A stretch of DNA of 64,000 bases from Labrys wisconsinensis. GTDB taxonomy: Bacteria > Pseudomonadota > Alphaproteobacteria > Rhizobiales > Labraceae. This document shows positions 35,787-44,427 of the stretch, one piece after another (positions within the stretch are counted from its first letter, which is position 1; the number at the start of each line of letters is the position of its first letter). A program made the translations under genes and the position numbers. The DNA lies in the NCBI RefSeq assembly GCF_030814995.1, contig NZ_JAUSVX010000021.1, forward strand, positions 62,001 through 126,000. Direction: 5' to 3'. The notes under the pieces were generated by a model. The model was not told the DNA's origin. It saw nothing but the letters and a program-made list of their open reading frames with translations, and did no database searches.

Positions 35787-36682
35787 GCGACGCACCTGCC
35801 ATGGCCCTCGCGCCGCCATAGCGGCCAGCCGAGCGTCATGCCGGCGGCGGCGAGGAGGATGGCGACGCCGCCGGCGAGCTGGAGGGGCTGCAGGCGGTGG
35901 CCGAAGGCGAGGACGTCGACCAGCACGGCGACCAGCGGATAGATGAAGGACAGCGCCCCGGTCAGGTTGGTCGGCAGCCGCTGGATCGCGCCGTAGAGCA
36001 GGATGTAGACGAGGCCGGTGTGGACGATGCCGATGGCGCCGAGCAGGGCCCAGGTGCCGGCATCGGCGGGCAGGTGGCGGAGGTCGGCGAGCGGGGCGAG
36101 CAGGAGGCTGCCGATCAGCACCTGCACCAGGGCGATCAGGTGCGGCCGCACGCCCTTCAGCAGCTTGGCGGCGATGGCCGCCACGGCATAGAAGAAGGCG
36201 GCGCCGAGGGCGAGAAGGATGCCGGCGAGATAGTCGGTGCCCGGCGTGCCGGCGTGGGGCACGGCCGCCACGATCGCCAGCATGCCGGTGAAGGCGACGG
36301 CGAGCCAGCCGAGCTTGGTGGCGGTGATCGTCTCGGCGAAGAAGAGCGCGCCGAGGCCGACCAGCATGAAGGGTTGGGTGTTGTAGACGACCGTGGTGAC
36401 GGCGATCGAGGCGCGGGGATAGGCGGCGAACAGGAGCAGCCAGTTGGCGACGATGGCGATGCCGCCGACGACGGCGACGGCGAGCTGCCGGCCGGTGAGG
36501 GCGTCGCGGCGGATCAGGCCCATGGCGGCGCAGACGACCAGGAGCGTCGCCGCGCCGAACACGCAGCGCCAGAACACCACGTCCGTCACCGGCTGGCCCG
36601 AGACCACCACGAACCAGCCGATCGTGCCCGAGATCGCCATGGCCGTCGTCATCTCGGCCGTGCCGCGCAGCTTCTCCGTCAT
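35684..36682 (-). CDS. DMT superfamily (EamA) transporter with repeat-derived C-terminus
   Basis: 332 residues from ATG 36682. Ten helices in two EamA repeats (AVTTVVYNTQPFMLVGLGAL; LTGALSFIYPLVAVLVDVLA). After the last helix, which ends at GWPLWRREG, the chain continues for about 30 residues rich in Arg, Gly and Glu (PLSQRERGRGEGLDGG) that are translated from the arm of an intergenic repeat, so the original stop was probably overwritten by insertion of the repeat. Divergent from an Lrp/AsnC regulator at 36813. Confidence 0.85.
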   Translation of the reverse strand: MTEKLRGTAEMTTAMAISGTIGWFVVVSGQPVTDVVFWRCVFGAATLLVVCAAMGLIRRDALTGRQLAVAVVGGIAIVANWLLLFAAYPRASIAVTTVVYNTQPFMLVGLGALFFAETITATKLGWLAVAFTGMLAIVAAVPHAGTPGTDYLAGILLALGAAFFYAVAAIAAKLLKGVRPHLIALVQVLIGSLLLAPLADLRHLPADAGTWALLGAIGIVHTGLVYILLYGAIQRLPTNLTGALSFIYPLVAVLVDVLAFGHRLQPLQLAGGVAILLAAAGMTLGWPLWRREGHGRCVAEPLSQRERGRGEGLDGGRRGLRHPASEKDSAIC

Positions 36683-36812
36683 CGCCGCCTCTTCCGCATG
36701 GACGGCCGAAGCATAGGCGGCGCTGTGCCGGCATGATATGGCTTGCGTAAGGACGAAGGCGATCATCACCTTCCGATCTGAGCCGAATACCCTGTCTTGC
36801 CTGAGAACGATC

Positions 36813-37256
36813 ATGCTCGACGACCTGGACCGCCGCATCGTCGAAATCCTGGCGGAGGATGCCCGCATCTCCCTGAAGGCGCTGGCGCAGCGCGTCGGCC
36901 TGTCCTCGCCCAGCGCCTCCGAGCGGCTGAAGCGCCTGGAGGAGCGCGGCGTGATCCGCGGCTTCACCGTCGACCTCGATCCGGCGGCGATCGGCTACGG
37001 CCTGCAGGCGATCGTCCGCATCCGGCCGTTGCCGGGCAAGCTGCACATCGTCCAGAAGCTGATCGAGGAGATCCCGGAATTCTCCGAATGCGACAAGGTG
37101 ACGGGCGACGACTGCTTCATCGGCCGGCTGCACCTGCGCTCCATCGACCAGCTCGACGGCATCCTCGACCGCATCATCGACAAGGCCGAGACCAACACCG
37201 CCATCGTCAAGAGCCAGCCGGTGCGCCGGCGCCTGCCGCCGCTCGGGCCCGCCTGA
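36813..37256 (+). CDS. Lrp/AsnC family transcriptional regulator
   Basis: 147 residues from ATG 36813 (the frame is open to 36738 but the N-terminus LDDLDRRIVEILAEDARISL is the family start). Helix-turn-helix LKALAQRVGLSSPSASERL and RAM domain (FSECDKVTGDDCFIGRLHL). Divergent from the EamA exporter; probably its amino-acid-responsive regulator. It shares the CDxVTGxDCFIxRxHL segment and the VRRRLPP tail with the Lrp at 24358-24834. Confidence 0.92.
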   Translation: MLDDLDRRIVEILAEDARISLKALAQRVGLSSPSASERLKRLEERGVIRGFTVDLDPAAIGYGLQAIVRIRPLPGKLHIVQKLIEEIPEFSECDKVTGDDCFIGRLHLRSIDQLDGILDRIIDKAETNTAIVKSQPVRRRLPPLGPA

Positions 37257-37265
37257 CCCGGCGCC

Positions 37266-38177
37266 TCAGGGGGGATCCGACCCGGTCGCCGCCATGACCC
37301 GTTGCCGCAGCCAGCGGTGGCCCGCGTCGCCGTCGCGGCGCCTGTGCCAGATCTGGCGAAAGGCAAAGGTCGGGATGGCGAAGGGCGGCTCGAACCGGCG
37401 GAGGCCGGCGGCCGATGCGGGATGCGGCAGGATGCGCCGTGCCGCGGTGAGGACGAGGTCGGTGCCGCGGATCAGGTCCGGCGCGATGCCCCAGTGCGGA
37501 AGGACGATGCAGACCCGGCGCCGGTGGCCCGCCGCGGCGAGCGCCGCGTCGATCTCGCTGTCGACGTCGGCCCGGAGCGCCACCAGCGCGTGCGGGCGGG
37601 CGAGATAGGCCGGGAGGTCCAGCGACGGGAGGGCCGCGAGGCTGGCGGCGTCGGCGAGGCAGGCGAAGCTCTCCTCGAACAGCGTCTGGGCGCGCACGCC
37701 GTCGACCGGGCCGGGGAAGACGCCGAATGCCAGGTCGATCTCGCCGTCGATCACCTGCGAGACCATGACCTCGCGGCTCGCCTGGCTCACCACCAGGTCG
37801 ATGGCCGGGGCCTGCCTCCGCAGCATGCGCACCAGGCCCGGCAGGACCACGGCCGCGCCATAGTCCGACATGGCGAGGCGGAATGTCCGGCGCTCCTCGG
37901 CCGGGTCGAAGGCGGAGGGCCCGAGCACCCGGCGCATGCGCTCCAGCGCGCCGGCGAGCTGCGGCGCGATCTCCAGGGCGCGGGCGGTCGGCTCCAGCCG
38001 GCCGGAGCGGCGCACCAGCAGGGGATCGCCGAAGAGGTGGCGCAGCCGCGCCAGCGCGTGACTGACGGCCGGCTGGCTCCGGTTCAGCCGCACCGCAGCC
38101 CGCGTGACATGGCGCTCGGCCAGGAGGGCGTCGAGGACGACGAGCAGGTTGAGGTCGACGGCGCCGAGATTATTCAT
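37266..38177 (-). CDS. LysR family transcriptional regulator
   Basis: About 303 residues; ATG 38177 or 38186, neither with a clear ribosome site. Opens VDLNLLVVLDALLAERHVTR with the helix-turn-helix AVRLNRSQPAVSHALARLRH, the NodD/SyrM-like subgroup. The effector domain contains FRLAMSDYGAAVVLPGLV. Convergent with the Lrp gene (9 bases apart) and divergent from the small DMT transporter at 38268, its likely target. Confidence 0.9.
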   Translation of the reverse strand: MNNLGAVDLNLLVVLDALLAERHVTRAAVRLNRSQPAVSHALARLRHLFGDPLLVRRSGRLEPTARALEIAPQLAGALERMRRVLGPSAFDPAEERRTFRLAMSDYGAAVVLPGLVRMLRRQAPAIDLVVSQASREVMVSQVIDGEIDLAFGVFPGPVDGVRAQTLFEESFACLADAASLAALPSLDLPAYLARPHALVALRADVDSEIDAALAAAGHRRRVCIVLPHWGIAPDLIRGTDLVLTAARRILPHPASAAGLRRFEPPFAIPTFAFRQIWHRRRDGDAGHRWLRQRVMAATGSDPP

Positions 38178-38267
38178 TTCATGCATGTTGCATGTGATGG
38201 ATGAGAATTTCCATAGCCGGCCCGAATGCAGTAGCTCGGTGCCCGTCACCCCTGCCGAGATGTCCCC

Positions 38268-38747
38268 ATGCCGAACGCCGGTCCTCTCTCCCTGCTCGCC
38301 GCGGCCCTGCTGGCCGGAGCCGTGGTCCCGTTCCAGGCCGGCGCGAATGCCGCGCTCGGCCGCCTGCTCGGTCATCCGCTCTGGGCTGCGCTCGTCTCGC
38401 TGGGCGTGAGCGTGGCAGTGATCATCCCCGTGATGGTCGCCTTTCGAATCCCCACCCCGACCCTGGCCGAAACTCTGAAGGGGCCGTGGTGGATCTGGAT
38501 CGGCGGCGCGGCCGGCGTGCTCTACATTACGGCGGCGCTGCTGCTGGCCCCGCGGCTCGGCGCCGCCGGCTTCATCGTCGCCGTGATCGCCGGCCAGATG
38601 CTGGTTTCGGCGGCGATCGACCATTTCGGGCTGATGGGCTTTCCCGAAAAGCCGGTTGGCGCGGCCCGCCTCGCCGGCATCGGGTTGATCGTCGGCGGCG
38701 TGGTGCTGGTCCAGCTTGCCGGCACTCCGGCCGCGCAGGCGCGATGA
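38268..38747 (+). CDS. Small DMT family transporter (YdcZ/DUF606-like)
   Basis: 159 residues with five helices, half the size of EamA proteins. The opening LLAGAVVPFQAGANAALGRL is the DUF606 signature. Works as a dimer of small subunits in the inner membrane; substrate unknown. Divergent from a LysR regulator and followed 23 bases later by a VOC protein gene, probably co-transcribed. Confidence 0.87.
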   Translation: MPNAGPLSLLAAALLAGAVVPFQAGANAALGRLLGHPLWAALVSLGVSVAVIIPVMVAFRIPTPTLAETLKGPWWIWIGGAAGVLYITAALLLAPRLGAAGFIVAVIAGQMLVSAAIDHFGLMGFPEKPVGAARLAGIGLIVGGVVLVQLAGTPAAQAR

Positions 38748-38770
38748 TGATGTCGACAAGGAGATTTCCC

Positions 38771-39190
38771 ATGCAACCCCATGCCGTCCTGCGCGTCGCC
38801 CGCCCGACCAACGACCTGGCGGCCGTCGCCCGCTTCTACCGCGACGGGCTCGGCCTCGAGGAGCTCCACCGCTTCGCGGACCATGACGGATTCGACGGCA
38901 TCATGCTCGGCCATCGCGGCGAGGCTCATCATTTCGAGTTCACCCATGCGCACGGGCACGATGCCGGCCGCGCCCCGACGCAGGACAATCTCGTCGTCTT
39001 CTACCTGCCGGACCGCGGGCAGTGGGAGGCGGCGGTGGCGCGGATGAAGCGGCACGGCTACGCGCCGATGCCCTCGTTCAACGCTTATTGGGACGTCAAC
39101 GGCGTCACCTTCGAGGACCCGGACGGATACCGGGTGGTGCTGCAGAACGCCGACTGGCGGGCCCTGGAGGCGCGCGCGACGAAGGGCTGA
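38771..39190 (+). CDS. VOC (glyoxalase/bleomycin resistance) family protein
   Basis: 139 residues with the paired beta-alpha-beta-beta-beta units of the vicinal-oxygen-chelate fold: LRVARPTNDLAAVARFYRDG at the start and VTFEDPDGYRVVLQNADW at the end. A His-rich stretch (HHFEFTHAHGHDAG) could contribute metal ligands. Strong ribosome site AAGGAGATTTCCC. Function within the family is open (dioxygenase, glyoxalase or resistance protein). Confidence 0.88.
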   Translation: MQPHAVLRVARPTNDLAAVARFYRDGLGLEELHRFADHDGFDGIMLGHRGEAHHFEFTHAHGHDAGRAPTQDNLVVFYLPDRGQWEAAVARMKRHGYAPMPSFNAYWDVNGVTFEDPDGYRVVLQNADWRALEARATKG

Positions 39191-39248
39191 CGGGCGAAGC
39201 GGAGGGCGGGCGCCCGCATCCGACGCAGCCGCCCGTCCGGACATCCCC

Positions 39249-39287
39249 GGAGCAAAGCGCGTTCGGGCGGAAACATGGCCTTGCTCC
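39249..39287. repeat. Dispersed intergenic hairpin element, copy 1
   Basis: GGAGCAA (39249-39255) and TTGCTCC (39281-39287) bracket GCGCGTTCGGGCGGAAAC. The same core, GAGCGCGTTTGGGCGGAAAC, occurs between genes at 46925-46962. The pattern is like the agcgcgttc-type short repeats scattered in Hyphomicrobiales genomes. Confidence 0.7.
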
Positions 39288-39373
39288 AGGGCTGCCCTGA
39301 GCGGCGTCCCGGCGGGCTCGTCGCGCCCGGCCGGGCAATCGATCGCAGCCTCCGCACGTCGGACGCGCCTCCT

Positions 39374-40198
39374 TCAGCTTCCTGCCGGCCGCTTGGGCGC
39401 CGACAAGGACGAGATGGCTTGCGCGACCTCGGTGACCTGCGGCGCGATGCGGTCGCAGGCGTCCTCGAAGCTCCAGCGGGTGACCGGCACGGAGACGCCG
39501 ACGGCTGCGACCGCGGTGCCCTCCATGCCGAACACCGGCGCGGCGATGTTGATGTCGCCGCGATAGAACTCACCCTTGGCATAGGCGAAGCCGGTCTGGC
39601 GCGCCGTGTCCACCAGGCCGATGATCTCATCGCGATCCATCACGGTGGCGGGCGTGTAGCCGCGGATCGTCGAGCGTTGCAGCAGCGCGTCGGCGGCCGG
39701 CTTCGCCAGGCCGGACAGATAGGCGCGGCCGGCCGCGGTGCAGTACATGGGGTAGCGGCCTCCTATCGGCAGTTGCACCGAGATCTGGAAGCGGCCGGGA
39801 AAGCTGGCCACGAACACCATGTCGAGGCCGTCCGGCTCCGACAGGTTGACGGTCTCGCCGCACTTGATGTTGAGGTCGAGAAGGTAGGGATTGGCGCTCT
39901 CGATCAGGCCGCTGGTGGTGGTGTAGCGCATGCCGATTTCGAGTGCTTTCGGCGTCAGCGAGTATTTCTTCGAATAGAGATCCTTCCTGAGGTAGCCGAG
40001 GCTCTCCAGCGTGAAGGTCAGCCTCTGCACCGCGCTCTTGCCGATGCCGGTCGTGGCGGCCAGCTCGGGCAGGTTCATCGCTCGCCGGTCGAGGCCGAAC
40101 GACTCCAGGATCACGAGCGCCTTGGCCAGGGAGTGGTTGAACAAGGGTGAGCTCGCCTGCGACTCCTCGGGCATCCCCACCGTTTCCGACTTCGGCAT
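39374..40198 (-). CDS. IclR family transcriptional regulator
   Basis: 274 residues. Winged helix (about 22-80: NLPELAATTGIGKSAVQRLT) and IclR effector domain (GGRYPMYCTAAGRAYLSGLA; TAVAAVGVSVPVTRWSF). Divergent from the polyamine-type importer starting at 40448, and therefore its probable regulator together with the M24 hydrolase and FAD oxidoreductase genes downstream. Confidence 0.92.
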   Translation of the reverse strand: MPKSETVGMPEESQASSPLFNHSLAKALVILESFGLDRRAMNLPELAATTGIGKSAVQRLTFTLESLGYLRKDLYSKKYSLTPKALEIGMRYTTTSGLIESANPYLLDLNIKCGETVNLSEPDGLDMVFVASFPGRFQISVQLPIGGRYPMYCTAAGRAYLSGLAKPAADALLQRSTIRGYTPATVMDRDEIIGLVDTARQTGFAYAKGEFYRGDINIAAPVFGMEGTAVAAVGVSVPVTRWSFEDACDRIAPQVTEVAQAISSLSAPKRPAGS

Positions 40199-40447
40199 CC
40201 CTCGCCACTCCTGAGACGATTCACGCCCCCTAAGAGGCGCATTGAAAGGGGACTGTCAAACCGAATTATCAATGCATGCATATCGCATGTCGATTTATTA
40301 TCATCGTTGCACAATATGGGTAGATCGAATATGAGAGGGACAGGGCGTGACCACAATGTCTGAACAAGCGCGCCCGGTTTGTCCGAAACCCGGCTGAGGC
40401 CGGCGGCCGAGCGGCCGCCTCGACGCCGTTTGCGACCAGAGGGAACC
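40199..40447. promoter_or_regulatory. Divergent control region between IclR and importer operon
   Basis: This 249-base space is locally AT-rich around 40256-40335. It holds the palindromic cluster TGCATGCATATCGCATG, in which CATGC and GCATG (40275-40289) form a 5-5-5 inverted repeat, a candidate IclR site. No clear -35/-10 pair could be assigned. Confidence 0.45.
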
Positions 40448-41557
40448 ATGACGAAGAGCAAGCTCATTTCGAGCCTTGTCGGCGTCCTGATGATGGGCGG
40501 CGCCATCCTCGCCTCCACATCGACGGCGAGGGCGCAGGACGATGTCTACAGCGGCTATTCCGGCGAGGATTTCCTGTTCAACGGCGCCGGCCACAGCGGC
40601 ACGCTCAAGGGCGGCATCATGGACACGATCGGCGCCGATTTCGCCGAGAAGACCGGCGTCACGATGTCGTTCGACGCCTTCTGCTGCGGCATCGCCAAGC
40701 TGGAAGCCGCGCAGCAGAGCGGCAACGTGCCGTGGCAGATCGTGGCGTTCTCGACCATGAGCGACCTGATCCTGGCCCAGCGCGCCGACCTCCTGCTGAA
40801 GATCGACCCGAAGATCGTGCCGCTCGACCGGCTCGAGCCGGACGGCTACGACGCCTATGCGATCTACGGCTACCCCTATGCCGCCGTGATCGCCTGGAAC
40901 ACCGGGAAATGGCCGCTCTCGGGCAAGCATCCAGAGGCCATCGAGGATGTCTTCGACACCAAGGCCTTCCCGGGCAAGCGCTGCCTCTACAAGTACCCGC
41001 AGTTCGGCGGCACGATGGAAGCTGCGCTGCTGGCCGACGGCGTTCCGGCCGACAAGCTCTACCCGCTCGACACCAGGCGCGCCTTCGCGTCGCTGAACCG
41101 GATCCGCGACGACATCGTCTGGTGGAGCAGCGGTTCACAGGGCGTGCAGCAACTGGTGTCCGGCGCCTGCGACATCGCGCTGGTGTGGAACGGCCCGATC
41201 TCGGAGACCATCCGCGCCAACGACAGTCCCTTCGCCATCGCCTGGGGCCACGCGATCTGGGACTATACGCCGGTCGCGATTCCGAAGGGCGTGCGGAACG
41301 AGAAGGCGGCGCAAGCTTTCCTGAAGATGATGATCGAGAACAAGGCGGCGCAGGAGAAGTTCGTCGCGCAGACAGGATATGTCCTGATGCCGATGAAGGA
41401 GCAGGTCGCCATTCCCGACGACATCAAGCCGTGGGTGCTTGCCGGCGACAACACCAGGACCGCCATCCGGGAAGCCGACAAATACTATACCGACGCCATC
41501 GATAGCATCCTCAAGCAGTTCAACAGCTGGGTGGTGAGCGGCAACCTTCCGCAATAG
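40448..41557 (+). CDS. Polyamine-type ABC transporter substrate-binding protein
   Basis: 369 residues from ATG 40448. Signal peptide: MTKSKLISSLVGVLMMGGAI then a cleavage region near TARAQ. The mature domain is of the PotD/family 1 type (GTLKGGIMDTIGADFAEKTG; WNTGKWPLSGKHPEAIEDVF; GACDIALVWNGPISE). Two adjacent cysteines (AFCCGIA) lie near residue 77. First gene of an operon with a fused permease, ATPase, M24 hydrolase and FAD oxidoreductase. The ligand is probably a small nitrogen-containing compound, judged from the enzymes. Confidence 0.9.
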   Translation: MTKSKLISSLVGVLMMGGAILASTSTARAQDDVYSGYSGEDFLFNGAGHSGTLKGGIMDTIGADFAEKTGVTMSFDAFCCGIAKLEAAQQSGNVPWQIVAFSTMSDLILAQRADLLLKIDPKIVPLDRLEPDGYDAYAIYGYPYAAVIAWNTGKWPLSGKHPEAIEDVFDTKAFPGKRCLYKYPQFGGTMEAALLADGVPADKLYPLDTRRAFASLNRIRDDIVWWSSGSQGVQQLVSGACDIALVWNGPISETIRANDSPFAIAWGHAIWDYTPVAIPKGVRNEKAAQAFLKMMIENKAAQEKFVAQTGYVLMPMKEQVAIPDDIKPWVLAGDNTRTAIREADKYYTDAIDSILKQFNSWVVSGNLPQ

Positions 41558-41663
41558 GCGCTCGTCGGACCGGCGGCGAGCCGCCCCGGTCCGTCCTCCC
41601 CACGACTGGAATGCGATGACGCCTCCGTCGGTCCGCGACCGGTCGGGAGGCGATCGAGGGATC

Positions 41664-43301
41664 ATGCCGGGAAAACCGAACAAGACGGCTCTGCTGGTCC
41701 TGCCCGGGCTGGCCTTCCTTTCGGCGACCTTCATCGTTCCGCTGGCCGGCGTGCTGCTGCGCGGCCTCGATCCGGACGGCCGCCTGTCCTACGCCGCGCC
41801 GCGGCTCAGCCTCGCGAACTATGCCGAGCTCATCCATGATCCGCTCTACCGGATCATCCTGGAGAACACCTTCGCCGTGGCCGCGATCGCCACGCTGGTC
41901 ACCTTGATCCTCGCCTATCCCGCCTGCTTCTTCCTGTCGCGGCTTTCGGGCGGCTGGGGCGGCCGGCTGCTGCTGCTGGCGCTGTTCCCGTTCTGGACGT
42001 CGATCCTCGTCAGGCTCTTCGCCTTCACCCAGATCCTGCCGCCGCTCGGCCTGATGTACACGACGACCGCGACGGTGATCGGCATGGTCTACTACCTCCT
42101 GCCGTACATGATCGCGGTCCTCTATGCGAGCATGCTCACCATCGACAACGAGCTGATCAACGCCGCCCGCACCCTGGGGGCAGGCATGGTGCAGGCGCTG
42201 CGCCGGGTCTTCGTGCCGCTCACCCGATCGGGCGTCTTCGTCGGCTCGACCATGGTCTTCGTGATCAGCCTCGGCTTCTTCCTGACGCCGGCCATTCTCG
42301 GCGGCGGCTCCGACCTCACGGTCGCCACCTACATCCAGCAGCAGGTCAACATCGCCCAATGGGGACCGGCCAGCGCCATGGGAACGGTGCTGCTCGTGCT
42401 GACCCTGGCCATCTTCTTCGGCGCCAACCGGCTTTTCGCCTCCAACGAGCTGTCGGTCGTCGGGGTGGGCAGCCAGAAGGGCACGTCGCGCGTCGAAGGC
42501 CTGCGCTTCACCTGGCCGGTGGTCGTCGGCCTGCTGGTCACGGTCTGCGTGTTCATCTTCCTGCTGGCGCCGCTGGTGATCGTCGTCTTCCTGTCGTTCA
42601 CGCCGACGACCTATCTGGCGTTTCCGCCGTCCGGCTTTTCCGGGCGCTGGTACGCACGCTTCTTCGGCGACCGCGACTGGCTGACCTCGGCCTGGCTGAG
42701 CCTGCAGGTGGCGCTGCTCACCTCTCTCGCCGCGACCTCGCTGGGGCTCCTGACCGCGATCGGGCTCGTCCGGGGCCATATGCCGGGCAAGGCGCTGATC
42801 TCGGCGCTGTTCCTGGCTCCCCTGGTCGTTCCCGTCATCCTGATGGCGGTCGCCCTGTTCGACTTCGCCAACCGCCTGCACCTGGCGGGAAGCCTCGCCG
42901 GCTATGTCGCCGGCCATACTCTGCTGGCCCTGCCGATCACCGTGATGATCGCCACGAATGCGCTGCGCTCGATCGGCACGGAGCTCGAGCAGGCGGCAAG
43001 GACGCTCGGCGCCTCGCCGCGCCATGCCTTCACGGCCGTGACGGCGCGGCTGATCGCGCCCAGCCTCGGCGTGGCGGCGATCTTCTCGTTCGTCACCTCA
43101 TGGGACGAGCCGGTGATCGCGCTGTTCATGTCGACCGGCCGCACGACATTGCCGGTCCACATCTTCAATCACATCCAGACCGAGGTCACGCCGACGGTCG
43201 CGGCCGTGTCGACGATGCTGATGGCGGTGGTGCTGATCGGCGCCCTCGGATTCGGCCTCGTCTCCGCCGCGCGCAAGCGCCGCCTCGCCGCCGGCTATTG
43301 A
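41664..43301 (+). CDS. Fused PotB-PotC ABC transporter permease
   Basis: 545 residues from ATG 41664 (GAGGG just upstream; ATG 41616 is an in-frame alternative). Two complete permease domains in one chain: the first has six helices and EAA loop NAARTLGAGMVQALRRVFVP (encoded near 42160), the second its own helices and EAA loop QAARTLGASPRHAFTAVTAR (near 42990). The linker includes SNELSVVGVGSQKGTSRVEG. Other importers of this type, such as the one at 14685-17457, use two separate genes, so this is a gene fusion giving a single-chain channel. Inner membrane. Confidence 0.9.
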   Translation: MPGKPNKTALLVLPGLAFLSATFIVPLAGVLLRGLDPDGRLSYAAPRLSLANYAELIHDPLYRIILENTFAVAAIATLVTLILAYPACFFLSRLSGGWGGRLLLLALFPFWTSILVRLFAFTQILPPLGLMYTTTATVIGMVYYLLPYMIAVLYASMLTIDNELINAARTLGAGMVQALRRVFVPLTRSGVFVGSTMVFVISLGFFLTPAILGGGSDLTVATYIQQQVNIAQWGPASAMGTVLLVLTLAIFFGANRLFASNELSVVGVGSQKGTSRVEGLRFTWPVVVGLLVTVCVFIFLLAPLVIVVFLSFTPTTYLAFPPSGFSGRWYARFFGDRDWLTSAWLSLQVALLTSLAATSLGLLTAIGLVRGHMPGKALISALFLAPLVVPVILMAVALFDFANRLHLAGSLAGYVAGHTLLALPITVMIATNALRSIGTELEQAARTLGASPRHAFTAVTARLIAPSLGVAAIFSFVTSWDEPVIALFMSTGRTTLPVHIFNHIQTEVTPTVAAVSTMLMAVVLIGALGFGLVSAARKRRLAAGY

Positions 43302-43315
43302 GGAGCATCGGCCTC

Positions 43316-44416
43316 GTGGACACCACACTCCCGCAGGCGGCGCGCGTCGCCGGAAGCGCCCTCGTCATCGAGAACATCAGCCACGCCTACGGGACGATGC
43401 GGGTCCTCGACGCGATCAGCACGGAGATCGGCGCCGGCGAGTTCCTGACGCTGCTCGGCGCCAGCGGGTCGGGCAAGACGACCCTGCTCAGGATCATCGG
43501 CGGGCTGATCACGCCGTCCTCCGGCCGGATCGCCCTTGGCGGGCGCGACATCACCCACCTCGCGCCGGAGCGCCGCGACATCGGCTTCGTCTTCCAGAAC
43601 TACGCCCTGTTTCCCCATCTGACCGTGGCCGAGAACGTCGCCTTCTCCCTCGCCGTGCGCGGGATCGACCGCGCCGAAACGACTCGCCGCGTGACGGAGG
43701 CGCTCGATCTCGTCGGGCTGTCCGGACTTGCCGGCCGCTATCCCGGCCAGCTCTCCGGCGGCCAGCAGCAGCGCGTCGCGCTGGCCAGGGCCATCGTGTT
43801 CCGGCCCGGCATGCTGCTTCTCGACGAGCCGCTGGGAGCGCTCGACCGGCAATTGCGCCAGCAGCTCGCGGTGGAGCTGCGCGGCCTGCAGCGCCGCAGC
43901 GGCATCACGATGATCTACGTCACCCACGACCAGGAAGAGGCGTTCACGATGTCGACGCAGGTCGCCGTCATGCACAACGGCGCGATCCGCCAGATGGCGC
44001 CGCCGTCCGAGCTCTACACCCGCCCCGTCGACCTGATGGTCGCCCGCTTCGTCGGCGAACTGAACTGCGTAGCCGGCACGGTTCGCGGCGTCGAGGGCGG
44101 CAGGACCGTGGTCGAGACGGCGCTCGGCCCCATCCTGTCCGACATGCCGGGCTTCCCGCCGGGAGAGCGGGTGACCTGCGCGGTGCGGCCGGAACATCTG
44201 CGCCTGCGCCGATCCGAGCCGGCCGTCGCCTGCAACGACGTGCCGGCGATGGTCCGCGCCGTGATCTTCGGCGGGAGCTGGCACCGCATCGACTATGTGC
44301 TGCCGTCGGGCGTCGTCATGCGGGCCGAGGGCCGCGGCGAACCTCCGCCCATCACGGAGGGCGACGAGGTCCCCGTCACCTTCGATACCGGTCACGTCAT
44401 GGTGTTCAGAGAGTAG
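43316..44416 (+). CDS. ABC transporter ATP-binding protein, PotA type
   Basis: 366 residues from GTG 43316, with GAGGAGC about 10 bases upstream. Walker [11 protein letters not shown]-loop FQNYALFPH, signature LSGGQQQ, Walker B LLLDEP and H-loop [12 protein letters not shown] are intact; a TOBE domain ([12 protein letters not shown]) closes the chain. Partner of the fused permease. Starts 14 bases after its stop. Confidence 0.92.
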   Translation: MDTTLPQAARVAGSALVIENISHAYGTMRVLDAISTEIGAGEFLTLLGASGSGKTTLLRIIGGLITPSSGRIALGGRDITHLAPERRDIGFVFQNYALFPHLTVAENVAFSLAVRGIDRAETTRRVTEALDLVGLSGLAGRYPGQLSGGQQQRVALARAIVFRPGMLLLDEPLGALDRQLRQQLAVELRGLQRRSGITMIYVTHDQEEAFTMSTQVAVMHNGAIRQMAPPSELYTRPVDLMVARFVGELNCVAGTVRGVEGGRTVVETALGPILSDMPGFPPGERVTCAVRPEHLRLRRSEPAVACNDVPAMVRAVIFGGSWHRIDYVLPSGVVMRAEGRGEPPPITEGDEVPVTFDTGHVMVFRE

Positions 44417-44427
44417 GGAGATCCTCG

